This document shows positions 1 through 11,990 of a stretch of 64,000 bases of DNA, piece by piece. Every line of letters begins with the position of its first letter. Position 1 is the first letter of the stretch. This stretch comes from Impatiens glandulifera. Taxonomy: Eukaryota > Streptophyta > Magnoliopsida > Ericales > Balsaminaceae. Location of the stretch: the NCBI RefSeq assembly GCF_907164915.1, contig NC_061868.1, positions 20,827,819-20,891,818 of the forward strand. The letters are read 5' to 3'. A program made the translations under genes and the position numbers. The notes below the pieces were generated by a model that was not told the DNA's origin, ran no database searches, and saw only the letters and a list, made by a program, of their open reading frames with translations.

Positions 1-74
1 TAAAGTGTTTTGAAGCAAAATCTCAACTTACTATCCTTCTTTTTCACGTTATTCTCTAACCCATGAGCTTGCCC

Positions 75-82
75 TATAAATA
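75..82 (+). promoter_or_regulatory. TATA box of upstream TRF-like gene copy
   Basis: TATAAATA lies 74 bases before the ATG at 149 and is identical, in an identical context, in the downstream copy at 10067. Position and sequence fit a plant core promoter. The gene it serves is broken, so this is a relic promoter unless the transcript has another use. Confidence 0.6.
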
Positions 83-148
83 TAGCAACGAATATATGTT
101 TTAAGCATATGTAGATCAGAGATAACAAAAAGAAATATATTTGCTCTA

Positions 149-1996
149 ATGGAGGATGGAATAGATTCTTCAAACATGACAGTGGTATACAATTATAAAT
201 ATCATTTGTCCACACTTCTTTTTATTTTAGTATTTAATAAATATATTTAGTTTTTTTGGAGGGCTCTGGACATAACATGGAATTGGATATCAATGAACTA
301 CATTTCCTGGAAAGGTTCGAAATGCCCAAATCAACACAAGAAAAGAATAAAGCTACCAATTTTCCAATAATATTGCTCAAGATTGGCACTTGGGAGGTGA
401 GGGTTTTTGTTGGATCACAAAATCTTGTTCTCCATTGACTATGTTGTTGTGTTTAGTTATATTTACTTTCTTCTAAATTATTTACAATTTTTTGACAATT
501 TGTTATAATAGTTATTGGGTTAAAACAAAATATTGACTCTCGTTAAGTGGTTGATCATATAATCCTTTTTTAAATAATATTTGGAATTGCACTAATACTA
601 ATTAACTTAAATTAATGATTATGCAGAAAGTTTTAAGATACGAAGGTGAGTTGAAGGCCAAATGTTACTATTCAAATAAGAAAATCGTGTGGGAAATTTT
701 GGAAAATAACTTAAAAAGTAAGATGGAGATTCATTTTAGTGACATCGATGCAATGAGGGCCACTATGATTGAGAATCAAGCTGGAACTTTAGAATTATTC
801 GTTAGAGCTACCATTCCATTCTTTATTTTTTAATATGCTCCATTTGATAGTTTAATTAATTATCACAATGAACTATCAAAATAAATCTAAACTTGAAAAA
901 TGATTTGATTGATAAGGTGAGATTTTATGATAAGATGCCTTTTATTTTTTAGTTGAACAAATCTCCTATATTCTTTCGAGAGCGTGATCCAGTACCGATG
1001 AGGAAAACAGTTTAGGACGAGTCATTTGATTTCACACAAGGTCAAGCATCCATTTTCAGGTAAATTTAGTTCTCATTAAAAAAAACGAATGTACCTTATA
1101 CCAAGAATAGTGTAACAAAAGTGGAATGATGTCTCATTTCATATTTGTTATACATATTTAATATCAACTTATTATTTCATAGTCAAGGATTGAGCTTCAA
1201 ATCTCATACAAAATTGGGTCAATTAAGATACATCAATTTTATCTTTATCAAATTTTGTTTTCTAGGATTCATCATGTCACGTTTCCTCCTGGCGCACTTG
1301 ATAAAAACTATGAGACGCTCTTGCAAAGTGATTGTCGTTTGATGGATATTAGTAAAAATGTGTTTCCCGTGATACAATTTCCGTACTTCCAACCCAACAA
1401 TTCGAATACTTCTAACATCCAATTTGGTATGGGAATATTGTCCCAATCTCAACCCTCTCTAGAGGTGTCACATCCATTGCCCCAAATGTTACCTCCACAA
1501 TATGACCAGACCAACTACAACCTACCTTCGATGCATTCGAACACTATTCAGATACATGATCACCCAACTCTATTCAGATACATGACTCATCATTACAAAA
1601 TCCAGGTAACTTATTACTCATATATGCAATAAACAGAAATATGATTTGCTTATTTTGTTTCATTTATTAGTTGTAGGTATGCATTACAATCAAAGTAACA
1701 ATGTTTCCACTGTCAACAATTTCGGTCATACAATAGAAACATATGGTGCACCTAACACCCTACCAATGAACGACCAAATTCCATTCATGTCAAATGTTAT
1801 TCCTTCTATACAAGAGGAAAATGTACAATTCAATGGGACAGTAAACAACAACGATGAAATACTACGAAACATTGAGCAACACCTATTCAGTGACGAGTCA
1901 CCAGTGGTATACTTCAGTGACAATTCACTTCTTCACAATCAAGCGTCTTACAACCAAGACGGTGATCATGTTCCTCATGAACGTTTTAACCATTAA
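149..1996 (+). pseudogene. TRF-like plant-specific gene, upstream copy, disabled
   Basis: Exons match the downstream copy one for one: 149-184, 262-396, 627-800, 953-1059, 1266-1605 and 1677-1996, all with GT/AG borders. The product would carry the family blocks KVLRYEGELKAKCYY, VWEILENNLKSKMEIHFSDI, PIFFRERDPVP, SFDFTQGQAS and HHVTFPPGALDKNYETLLQ. Two lesions are visible. Codon 1013-1015 in exon 4 is TAG where the other copy has TGG at 11006, a tryptophan conserved in the family as I recall it. Exon 5 is one base shorter near 1566 (CACCCAAC against CACCCGAAC), so its last part is out of frame. Splice sites look usable, so it may still be transcribed. It could be called a gene by an annotator who skips exon 4. 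Confidence 0.82.
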
Positions 1997-3434
1997 TGCC
2001 CTCAGACAATGACGTGATTAAGGATACAACATTTGCAGTACAATAACATCTAATATTAAATATTTCATAATAATATAACTTTATTTTCGTTTATAAATAT
2101 ACCCGACTTTGATATGATTATATATATATGAATTTTATAAATTGTAAGTCAATAATTATATATACTATATATAATATAATATCTATATTTTCAATGTTAA
2201 TTTTGAGATGGATCGATGAAATTTAGTTTACTCAAATATTTTATGTGTTTGTATATATTAATATTTTTCATTTAAAAATGATATATTATTTATGAATTAT
2301 AAAATTATAGAAATATCTTAAATAGTATTGAAGCATAACAAATTAATTGTGATTACATTTTGGACTCAATGAAATAAATTAGACAGCATTATGTTTTTTT
2401 TCATTTGACATTTTTCTTTTATTTAAGTAGTACATTTTTTTGTTCTTCAATGACTTTTATATTAAATGAATTTTAATAAAAAAAAAGTTCCAAATACAAG
2501 GGTCAAAAATATTCTTTATAACTAAAAGAAATGTGACAGTCGTACATTATTCACATTCATTTGGTTTGAAATAGATAATCAACTGTTGCATTATTTGTTC
2601 TCTCCCATGATGTGTTTGCTCTATTATACATAAAGTATTGTTTGTTTTGGATGTATTCTTAATATAATTAGTTGTTCCAAAATTTGTTTTGTAACTAAAT
2701 TGTTCTTCCAATAAATTATAAAATTAACTTGTTCTTTTAAAAAGTTTTTGAAATTTATCTTTAATCTAGAGACCATTTTACATGTATCTTTCAATACTAT
2801 TTTTGATTATACACTACAAACATATTACTCATTTGCAACAGGTGCACCATAACTATCTTTGCATTAAAATCGGTCTTTAGCATTTTTCGTAGACTATTCA
2901 CAATCGGAAAGTATGAGAAGCAAACAACCCATCGATGATTAAAAGTATTATTCAGACTATAAAAATCCGAGACGAAAAAAACGATTCGGCTAAATTGATG
3001 CCGGGTCGAAAAAAACGCAACATTAACTCAAAACTATGTGATGAAAAGGAAAACAAGGCACCCTCCGATACTAAAAAGGCCATTGTAGGAAAAAAGATTT
3101 GAAAGACAAATTAAGTTTATTTTTAACTTCTAGATATTGAGATATAAAAATGGAAAAAATGGAAACCACTTAAACTACCTCCTAAATAACTTAATGAGTT
3201 AAGAGATAAATTTTTTATATGAGGAATTTTGATCTTTTCAAATAAACTTACAACCTCAAACAAGCTCTCAAACCTTTGAAACTTAAAAATAATACCACCT
3301 TCAAATTTTAGTCTCCATTATTATTAAACATATATTAATTATAGTATTTCAAACAAAATGACAATTAATATTTACTAAGTTATGTTTAAATATATTTTAT
3401 ATTGTATATCTTATAGTACTCTTACCAAACTGCC
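1997..3434. other. 3' flank of upstream gene copy, no gene seen
   Basis: AT-rich sequence matching 11991-13432. It holds an A/T-run region, a CACTA-like end at 2812 and motifs such as TCGG/CCGA around 2930-3010. No open frame with recognisable content is present on either strand. Confidence 0.7.
2812..2880 (+). mobile_element. Possible CACTA-type transposon end (unit 1)
   Basis: The string CACTACAAA followed by TTTGCAACAGGTGCACCATA and TTAAAATCGGTCTTTAGC looks like the terminal CACTACAA and subterminal repeats of plant En/Spm-type elements. The same string is at 12809 in the duplicate. No opposite terminus ending in TTGTAGTG was found nearby, so this may be a lone end or coincidence. Confidence 0.3.
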
Positions 3435-3639
3435 TATTAAAGACTCTACAATTAAAGAGCAATCCACTTAGTCTCTTGGTTTTTATATTTCATCTATTAA
3501 GTGTACTTAAAATCTGTACATATTCTAACCTTTTAGTTTCCCTTATTTTTGTCTAAATTCATACTCTTGTAATTGTAATAACACACAGAAATATATTATT
3601 AATCTACAATAAGTTATTGATTACTCATCTTTTCTAACT
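3435..3639 (+). repeat. 5' LTR of truncated Copia element (unit 1)
   Basis: This stretch of 205 bases matches 13433-13631 and the 3' LTR at 17402-17604. It begins TATTAAAGACTCTACA (degenerate TG start) and ends TTTCTAACT. It is followed directly by TAGTATTAGAGCC, a variant of the initiator-methionine tRNA primer site TGGTATCAGAGCC typical of Copia elements. Confidence 0.8.
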
Positions 3640-5151
3640 TAGTATTAGAGCCATTATTCGGTTAAACAAACCTCTATATCCATTGCCTCTTTTTCATCTT
3701 TTTTTTACTTCAACCACTCATCTCTTTCACAATCTCACATCCATTAAACTCGATCATAAAAACTTTTCTTATGTGGAAATCTCAAATCTTACCTACCTAA
3801 AAGGTTATGGCCTCTATCTATATGTTACTAGAACTAATTCTGCCCCTGAGACCTTTCTCCAAGCCGATACTACTAACGGATCTAGTTTCTTCACTCTAAA
3901 TCTTGCTTTTACAATCCAAGAGGTACAAGATCAAAAGATTCTTTCCCGGCTTCTCTCCACTTTTTCAGAATCCATCCTAGCCAAAGTGGTTGGTGAATCA
4001 TGCACTACATCTAAAGCCCTTTGATCTAATTTAGAATGCACATTCGCCTCTCAAGTTCGTCTAATGCAGCTTCGTCTTTAACTTCAGTTAGTAAAGAAGG
4101 GCTCACTCCCGATGGCCGAATATTCATAGAAAATAAAATCAATCATCAATAGTCTCGCTGGTGCTGGGCAAAACATATCTCCATAAGATTTCTTACTTTA
4201 TGCTTTGGGAGGACTCGGTTCTGAATACGAATCTCTCACTATAGAGGTAACCACTCACACCAATCTCATCGTCATCGAAGACATCCAAGGAATTCTTTTT
4301 ACACATGAGATTCACCTTTAATCACTCCACTCTAACTCTCAAACTGCTAATCTTGGTTTTGGATCGAGAAGGATTTCGAAACCATCTCACTTCCAACGAT
4401 TGCGATTTTCGGTCTCCTTTCCGAGTGATTATAGTGTATAAAATGAAATTGTCAATAGATTAAGCTCCCATAATTCTAAAGGATATCAAATAAATGGGCC
4501 TTCAAGTTCATTGAAAATTTCACACTCTAATCGGGCTTCTACTATAGGGTTAGGGTGTCCTTCTACTAATGGACCTTTTACTTTGGGTCATGGGGCTCGT
4601 GGGCCCAATAGAAATAAAATATAATGTCAATTGTGTGATCGTTTTGGTTATGCGGTTAATGTTTGTCAATCGGGTCTATTTTGTAAGATTTGCAACTTTA
4701 CAGTTCATTCGTTTGAAACTTGCCGACGTCATCAGAATCAAAATTCAACGACACACTCTACTATGATGGATACACCTTCTGTTTATGACTCAGCCTAGTA
4801 TCTCGACTATGGTGCTACTGACTATCTCACGGCAAATCTTGACAATTTTAGTATCTCAACTCCATATAATGGTACATAAACTATTAAATTGGGAGACAAT
4901 AACCCTCTTCCTATTTTTAATATTGGGCAATCATTCATTCCATGTTCTAATAAAAACCTTCATCTATGTAATATATTACATGTCCCATTAATAATAAAAA
5001 CTCTTTTAAGTGTTTTCAAATTTTTTGTCTATAATAATATCTTTTTTGAATTTCTTCCAAATTATTGTATTGTCAAGTATCATGTCACGAAGAGTGAACT
5101 CCTTCGCGACACACTTAAAATGGGCTATATCGCCTAAACTCAATCATCAAC
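3640..5151 (+). pseudogene. Copia gag-protease remnant (unit 1), truncated
   Basis: After the primer site, a gag-like product starts near 3683 (LDHKNFSYVEISNLTYLKGY, then AFTIQEVQDQKILSRLLS and a UBN2-like DFLLYALGGLGSEYESLT region at about 4190-4240) and is interrupted by stops. At 4238-4797 it retains the stretch missing from unit 2, including the nucleic-acid-binding part and a protease-like start (YGATDYLTANLDN). The element ends abruptly at 5151; integrase, reverse transcriptase, RNase H and 3' LTR are absent. Non-functional. By its short LTR and gag style it resembles the Ale/Retrofit group. Confidence 0.75.
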
Positions 5152-6137
5152 ATAATGATATTAACATGAAAAAAAATTAGTTCACATCTAAAAAAATCAT
5201 TAGTCTTATGATCATGAGACTAGTCATCATTGATTCTAGACATTTATTTTATATTATTTGATTTTAACAAATAAATAATAATTTTATAAGTAGGTAGTAT
5301 AGTCAATTACCAAAATAAAATTATGAATTATTTATTAAGAGAACAAATATTGAAGTGTCCAGCAATAACGAATAATTGTTTTATGACATCAATCATAAAT
5401 GACTTACTACTATTTAAATATCACAAACTTTTTTTTATGTATTAATAAGTGTTATTAAATAGTAAATATATAAAAAAGAGTTCACATAAAATGTATAAAC
5501 TAAAGAAAATGTCATATTAATTTTTAAAACAATAAATTTAAATATATTATGTGAAAAAGAAACTCATTTAAGTATCATTTAATCATCTCACTTTATATAC
5601 TCAGTTAAATTTTGGGTGCACACTAATTCAAGTCTTCATTGTCATGAGTTAGAGATTTAAACCAGTATAATTAAAAAAAGTATATCAACACTAGTTTTAG
5701 ATGGGGCTTTAATGAGTGGTTATACATGTGAAATGACTGTAGGTCTAAAACTAGGCTCAAAGTTTCATTAATTTTTTATAGTTACTATTTGGGCTGCATC
5801 GAAATAAGCCCATAAAAATATTATATCCCTAACATAAGTGGGTTTTGACACGCGCGTATTCGTGACATTAGTCGTTTTCAACCTTTTAACTGCAATACGC
5901 TATTTCAAATAAATGTAGTATGCCGTAAATAAAAATATGATTGAAAGCTTCTCTTTTAAACAATAAAAGGCACGTGTATGAGCTAAAACGACGGAATTTT
6001 ATTTGGAGTATATCTTGCATTCAACTTGTGCATATATATATATAAATAACTCCTCTAAATAAATAAAATTTAGAAGAAGACGTTACGATATGAATCAAGT
6101 TACTTATGCAGAGAGTAAAGGCGTCTCTATTCTATAA

Positions 6138-6640
6138 ATGGCGGCGTCGGCGCGAGGTTGATGACCGGATGTCTATCGGTAATCCCTATTTCTTTCCCTT
6201 CCTTTTTTAATTTCATTTTGAGCCAAAAATAACTTTAGTCCATAACAATGTGATTTGTTAATTGTTTATGTCAAGGATTAGCTATGATCTATGGTCTCGC
6301 TTATTGTGCGTATATATAATTTTTTTTAAATAAATAATATTTTTTTGATATATTATCATGATTCTAATTCTAAAAAGATGGAATATCGATTTTATTTATT
6401 TATATATATGTAGTGGTCGTGATCAAGATTTCAATAGTCAACAACATGATGACGATTTCTATAGTCAACAACATGACCATGCAATATAGAATGTTACCAA
6501 TGTTGAGAGTAATGTCTATCAGTAAACCTACTTCTCCCTCATTCCTATTTTCTTTTTCATTTTAAACCAAAAAATGAAGTCAATTGTGATAGATTAATTA
6601 TTTACCAACATGGATGGACTAGCTTTGATTTAAAAACAGT
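6138..6640 (+). other. Decayed internally duplicated gene-like segment
   Basis: A small GC-rich patch (ATGGCGGCGTCGGCGCG) follows a TATATATATAAATA stretch near 6036. The string ATGTCTATCGGTAATCCC at about 6169 with its next 130 bases recurs in diverged form at about 6510-6630 (ATGTCTATCAGTAAACC). Between them, after a possible acceptor at about 6410, lies an open stretch reading RDQDFNSQQHDDDFYSQQHD, itself an internal repeat. No family recognised; it may be a dead gene start or chance. Confidence 0.3.
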
Positions 6641-6664
6641 TTATTTAAATTAGATCTTGCATTT

Positions 6665-6668
<4 letters not shown>

Positions 6669-6699
<31 letters not shown>
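6669..6699. repeat. (TA)n microsatellite
   Basis: About 31 bases of uninterrupted TA repeat. Confidence 0.95.
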
Positions 6700-6702
<3 letters not shown>

Positions 6703-7510
6703 AGAAAGTTCTTTAGTCAAATTTCAATCTTTTTTTTATTTAAATATATTTTAAAATTTTATTTTATGTTTGAATTCAAAGGTTTTGGTTCGGAAGAGTT
6801 AGATCCAAAGTTTGTAGATTTATTTTTTTAATTTTTTTAAACATGTTTATTTAAAAGGTTACAAGGGTTGGTAATTTTAAAGACTTGGAGATTTGTTTTA
6901 GTATAAAACTTAAATGGTTTTAATATATAATAACAAAATAAAAAAATAAAAAAATATATAATTTAAGATATTGGTTAATAAATTAAGTGATATGACGAGA
7001 TAAGATATATTTTTAAATTTAGTTATTTCAATAACTCAAAAGCTCTTTAATTTGTTATTGTGATGAATCTCCTCGTTTAGTTTGATACTATTTAGGTTAA
7101 TATATTGTATATATTATTATATTTTATTCTCTAAAATTATTTTGAATTAAAATGGTCTTTGATTTAAATGATTAATTTATAGTTATACAAACCAAAAATC
7201 ATTTAATTTATTACTGTAATTAAAAGTCATTTATTAAATTTAAAATATGCATTAAATTTATATTATATATATATATATATATTATAAATGTGATAATTTA
7301 AAATATGATTTAAAATATTTTTTATCTTGTTAATCTATTGTTGTCTCTTAAACTTGTCCTAACAAATTTATAACTCCTAAAATAATTTTTTGCGTATGAT
7401 ATGTTGCTCATAAATTAAAGATTTTGTAGATTTGTTTAAAAAAATGTATATTGAGGAACATAAATAGACAATAGACATGTTAAAATGATTCTGCAAAATA
7501 TTTCATTATT

Positions 7511-8114
7511 GTGTTTATCTTGATCAGTTTCACATTTTTATGAGTTAAATAAGTCATTCCTTAAATTAAAATATGCATAAAATCTGAATCATATCTATAT
7601 GTATTAATACTAGACAATTGAAATCTTATCTCTTTACTGAAATGTAACATCTTATTCATGTCTTTCTTATCTCATTAGATATATATTTTATCTCTTAAAT
7701 TTCATCACTATAAATCTACATTTGCTTGTTTTAAAAAAGTATAGTTAAAGTTCTTAAAGTAACATAAAAGGAAGATAATTAAATTTAAATAAAAATATTT
7801 CTACAAAATATATATATATTTTGTATAAATATTTTTATTTAAATTTAATTATCTTCCATTTATGTTACTTTAAGAACTTTAACTATACTTTTTTAAAACA
7901 AGCAAACGTAGATTTATAGTGATGAAATTTAAGAGATAAAATAGATATCTAATGAGATAAGAAAGATATGAATAAGATGTTACATTTTAGTAAAAAGATA
8001 AGACTTCAATTGTCTAGTATTAATACATATAGATATGATTCAGATTTTATGCATATTTTAATTTAAGGAATGACTTATTTAACTCATAAAAATGTGAAAC
8101 TAATCAAGAAAAAC

Positions 8115-8116
<2 letters not shown>
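7511..8116. repeat. 606-bp spacer-free palindrome
   Basis: The left arm (7511-7813) and right arm (7814-8116) are reverse complements with only a few mismatches. The centre is the perfect 22-base palindrome at 7803-7824 (ACAAAA, a TA run, TTTTGT). Outer ends are GTGTTTATCTTGATCAG and CTAATCAAGAAAAACAC. No coding frame. A fold-back MITE, a recent inverted duplication or a small-RNA hairpin locus are all possible. The right end abuts a long TA run at 8118. Confidence 0.9.

Positions 8117-8117
<1 letters not shown>

Positions 8118-8164
<47 letters not shown>
8118..8164. repeat. (AT)n microsatellite beside the palindrome
   Basis: About 47 bases of AT repeat directly at the outer end of the palindrome's right arm; none is seen at its left end. 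Confidence 0.95.
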
Positions 8165-8169
<5 letters not shown>

Positions 8170-8863
8170 ATCTCCACATTTATATAAAATATAAATGTAT
8201 TTATTTCTCAAAATAAATCGATAATTATACTTACACACAATTGCAACTATAAACTAATTAAAAATATTGTTTCTAAATAATCATTTTGTCAATCCTCATA
8301 AAAAGAACATAATAATATGGACAGTTTAAGGTTATTTGCAAATTTATTTTTAAAAATTGTTTAAGAGTTTAAGTTATAAATAATATTATTTAAGTGTGTA
8401 TTTATGTATTAAGTTAAAAAATAATAGGAAAAGAAACATCAAAACATAACAAACCATATTCTTCCTGCATAAAATTTATAAATATATGTTAAATTTAAAT
8501 TAGCATCTTCACCCATTAATTATGAATAATATTAATTAATCATATATAATTTTTACATTTTAAACTTTTAAACTTTGCAAATTATTCCAACGTAGATTTC
8601 CGTGCGATTACAAAAATATAAACCAAAAAAATTTAATAAAAAAATTATAATAATATATATAATATAATTTTTTTAATAAATCACGAATAATACATTCAAA
8701 TAAAACACTATTATTTCACATTTTATTCATTTCCATAAAACAACTCATTTTCTCACATAATTTTTTTCTCAATGAACCTCTTATCTATTTACTATTTGTT
8801 CATATTTTTTTAACCACTTTAAATTGTTACAAGCCTATTATCCATCGGAAAACTACATCTCAA

Positions 8864-9083
8864 TCACACTTAGTTAAAGTGTTATACTTGTTTTTGTTAT
8901 GTTGCAAATTCGAAACATACATATATCATTTTTCATTTTATTTTTAACCGTTTTAAATTTATGGGTGGGTCAACCCACAATCCGAACCAAGTATTAATTT
9001 ACTCTCACATATATATCCAAATTAACTACAACACTCGACCCATCAATCCAGACTTTAAAATTAAGCATCAATATATATATATT
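8864..9083 (+). mobile_element. SINE-like tRNA-derived repeat, copy I
   Basis: It starts with a tRNA-like head (CACTTAGTTAAAGTGTTATA) and a B-box-like GTTGCAAATTCGAAAC at 8901. It continues into a tail containing GGGTGGGTCAACCCACAATC and ATTAAGCATCA. The same order of blocks recurs about 275 bases downstream. Diverged; boundaries approximate. Confidence 0.5.
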
Positions 9084-9142
9084 AATTAGATAAAAATGGA
9101 ACTTATATCGTTAAGAATGTCCCGCGATCATCAAATTTAGTT

Positions 9143-9356
9143 AGCCTAGTTGGTTAAAGAGTTGTACTTGTTTTTGTTAGGTTTCAAGTTTGAAATATAC
9201 CTATAACATTTTTAATCATTTTAAGTTTATGGGCATGTCTACCCATAATTCGACTCGAATATCTATTTACTCTCACATATATATCTTAATTAACTATAGG
9301 TCATGACCCTCTCAATCTAGATATTTTGAAATTAAGCATCATTATGTATATATAGT
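9143..9356 (+). mobile_element. SINE-like tRNA-derived repeat, copy II
   Basis: The head TAGCCTAGTTGGTTAAAG is a good polymerase III A box (TRGCNNAGTNGG). GGTTTCAAGTTTGAAA at 9180 is a degenerate B box. The tail shares ACTCTCACATATATAT and AAATTAAGCATCA with copy I. Two neighbouring copies in the same orientation suggest tandem duplication after one insertion. Confidence 0.55.
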
Positions 9357-10066
9357 GATGGGAAGTTGAGTATAAAATCCTTTACCAATTAAACATTTTA
9401 ATAAAAAATTTATTTTGAAAAAATAAATAGTAGTCTTCAACATAACATGGTTATACGTGACAATAATTAAAATTTTCAATTAATATATTCAATTATTCAA
9501 ATAAAAAATTGATAAAATGTTTTAAAGTTAAATTTAGTATTTTTAATATATATATTTTTAATCTTGAAAACTAATTCAACTAAATATATTTTTAATAATA
9601 AAATTTTAAATAAGATTCTTATCACTTGATCTAGTAATTCAATTTTACAATACATTAATTAAAAAACAACCAAAAATATTTATTTTGTTGGCTCTTAAAA
9701 TAAATCCAAACTTTGATAAATATTGTAATATTGATAAAATTCAAATTTTCTTATAAAAAATAATGAAATATCTAATTTTAAATAAATTTAACTGAATATT
9801 TTTACTTAAAAATAAAATCAAAATGATTATTACTGGCGGCACATGCTAGCCATTCTAAAACATAAATTCGAATAAAAAAACTTTAAGTAGATGATTTCAA
9901 AATAATTTACAAAATAGTTTGTTTTAAGAAAAATCTTAATTAATTATCTATCCTCTTCTCTTTTGCATTAAATTTGAACCCATCAAAAAATAAAGTGTTT
10001 TGAAGCAAAATCTCAACTTACTATCCTTTTTTTTTTCACGTTATTCTCTAACCCATGAGCTTGCCC

Positions 10067-10074
10067 TATAAATA
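10067..10074 (+). promoter_or_regulatory. TATA box of intact TRF-like gene
   Basis: TATAAATA at 74 bases before the ATG at 10141, inside GCCCTATAAATATAGC, conserved in both gene copies. Confidence 0.65.
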
Positions 10075-10140
10075 TAGCAACGAATATATGTTTTAAGCAT
10101 ATGTAGATCAGATATAACAAAGAGAAATATATTTGCTCTA

Positions 10141-11990
10141 ATGGAGGATGGAATAGAGTCTTCAAACATGACAGTGGTATACAATTATAAATATCATTTG
10201 TCCACACTTCTTTTTATTTTAGTATTTAATAAATATATTTACTTTTTTTTGGAGGGCTCTGGACATAACATGGAATTGGATATCAATGAACTACATTTCC
10301 TGGAAAGGTTCGAAATGCCCAAATCAACCCAAGAAAAGTATAAAGCTACCAATTTTCCAATAATATTGCTCAAGATTGGCACTTGGGAGGTGAGGGTTTT
10401 TGTTGGATCACAAAATCTTGTTCTCCATTGACTATGTTGTTGTGTTTAGTTATATTTGCTTTCTTCTAAACTATTTACAATTTTTTGACAATTTGTTATA
10501 ATAGTTATTGGGTTAAAACAAAATATTGACTCTCGTTAAGTGGTTGATCATATAATCCTTTTTTAAATAATATTTGGAATTGCACTAATACTAATTAACT
10601 TAAATTAATGATTATGCAGAAAGTTTTAAGATACGAAGGTGAGTTGAAGGCCAAATGTTACTATTCAAATAAGAAAATCGTGTGGGAAATTTTGGAAAAT
10701 AACTTAAAAAGTAAGATGGAGATTCATTTTAGTGACATCGATGCAATGAGGGCCACTATGATTGAGAATCAACCTGGAACTTTAGAATTATTGGTTAGAG
10801 CTACCATTCCATTCTTTATTTTTTAATATGCTCCATTTGATAGTTTAATTAATTATCACAATGAATTATCAAAATAAATCTAAACTTGAAAAATGATTTG
10901 ATTAATAAGGTGAGATTTTATGATAAGATGCCTTTTATTTTTTAGTTGAACAAATCTCCTCTATTCTTTCGAGAGCGTGATCCAGTACCAATGAGGAAAA
11001 TAGTTTGGGACGAATCATTTGATTTCACACAAGGTCAAGCATCCATTTTCAGGTAAATTTAGTTCTCATTAAAAAAAACGAATGTACCTTATACAAAGAA
11101 TAGTGTAACAAAAGTGGAATGATGTCTCATTTCATATTTGTTATACATATTTAATATCAACTTATTATTTCATAGTCAAGGATTGAGCTTCAAATCCCAT
11201 GCAAAATTGGGTCAATTAAGATACATCAATTTTATCTTTATCAAATTTTGTTTTCTAGGATTCATCATGTCACGTTTCCTCCTGGCGCACTTGATAAAAA
11301 CTATGAGATGCTCTTGCAAAGTGATTCTCGTTTGATGGATATTAGTAAAAATGTGTTTCCCGTGATAGAATTTCCGTACTTCCAACCCAACAATTCGAAT
11401 ACTTCTAACATCCAATTTGGTATGGGAATATTTTCCCAATCTCTACCCTCTCTAGAGGTGTCACATCCATTGCCCCAAATGTTACCTCCACAATATGACC
11501 AGACCAACTACAACCTACCTTCGATGCATTCGAACACTATTCAGATGCATGATCACCCGAACTCTATTCAGATACATGACTCATCATTACAAAATCCAGG
11601 TAACTTATTACTCATATATGTAATAAACAGAAATATGATTTGCTTATTTTGTTTCTTCTATTAGTTGTAGGTATGCATTACAATCAAAGTAACAATGTTT
11701 CCATTGTCAACAATTTCGGTCATACAATAGAAATATATGGTGCACCTAACACCCTACCAATGAACGACCAAATTCCATTCATGTCAAATGTTATTCCTTC
11801 TATACAAGAGGAAAATGTACAATTCAATGGGACAGTAAACAACAACGATGAAATACTACGAAACATTGAGCAACACCTATTCAGTGACGAGTCACCAGTG
11901 GTAGACTTCAGTGACAATTCAATTCTTCACAATCAAGCGTCTCACAACCAAGACGGTGATCATGTTCCTCATGAACGTTTTAACCATTAA
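10141..11990 (+). CDS. Plant-specific TRF-like family protein, six exons, 370 aa
   Basis: Exons: 10141-10176, 10255-10389, 10620-10793, 10946-11052, 11259-11599 and 11671-11990. All introns begin GT and end AG. Exon lengths sum to 1113 bases, 371 codons with the stop, with phase kept throughout. Conserved blocks of a plant-only family appear in order: ATNFPIILLKIGTWE (about residues 40-57), KVLRYEGELKAKCYY, VWEILENNLKSKMEIHFSDI, LFFRERDPVP, VWDESFDFTQGQAS, and HHVTFPPGALDKNYEMLLQ (about 153-171). The last 180 residues are Asn/Gln/Ser-rich and low in complexity. I recall this family often being labelled TRF-like, without a proven biochemical role; a transcription-related function is only a guess. 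Intron 1 has no stop in this copy, so a form retaining it stays open. The Copia insertion begins 1.4 kb downstream. Confidence 0.78.

Larger units (their letters stand above)
1..5151 (+). repeat. Tandem duplication, unit 1
   Basis: This segment is nearly identical to 9991-14595, with an almost constant offset of 9990-9994 bases, so the two are copies of one block. Similarity already exists at base 1, so the true left edge lies outside the window. It contains the gene copy at 149-1996, its 3' flank and the 5' part of a Copia element. Shared sequence ends at 5151 within ATCATCAAC; unit 2 has that string followed by 3 kb more of the Copia element. Unit 1 keeps about 560 bases (4238-4797) that unit 2 has lost. 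Confidence 0.93.
5152..9990. other. AT-rich intergenic DNA between the duplicated units
   Basis: About 4.8 kb with no convincing gene. Separately listed contents are a decayed duplicated segment (6138-6640), two TA microsatellites, a large palindrome (7511-8116) and two SINE-like copies (8864-9356). The rest is low-complexity A/T with frequent in-frame stops on both strands. Confidence 0.7.

Noticed and set aside
1219..1452. Minus-strand open frame over exon 5 of the upstream gene copy (and 11212-11439 in the other)
   Set aside because: Antisense shadow of the coding exon, which has family-conserved blocks on the plus strand.
7511..8116. Palindrome as a microRNA precursor
   Set aside because: Arms of about 303 bases with almost no mismatches are far longer and more perfect than a plant MIRNA foldback; a young inverted repeat fits better.
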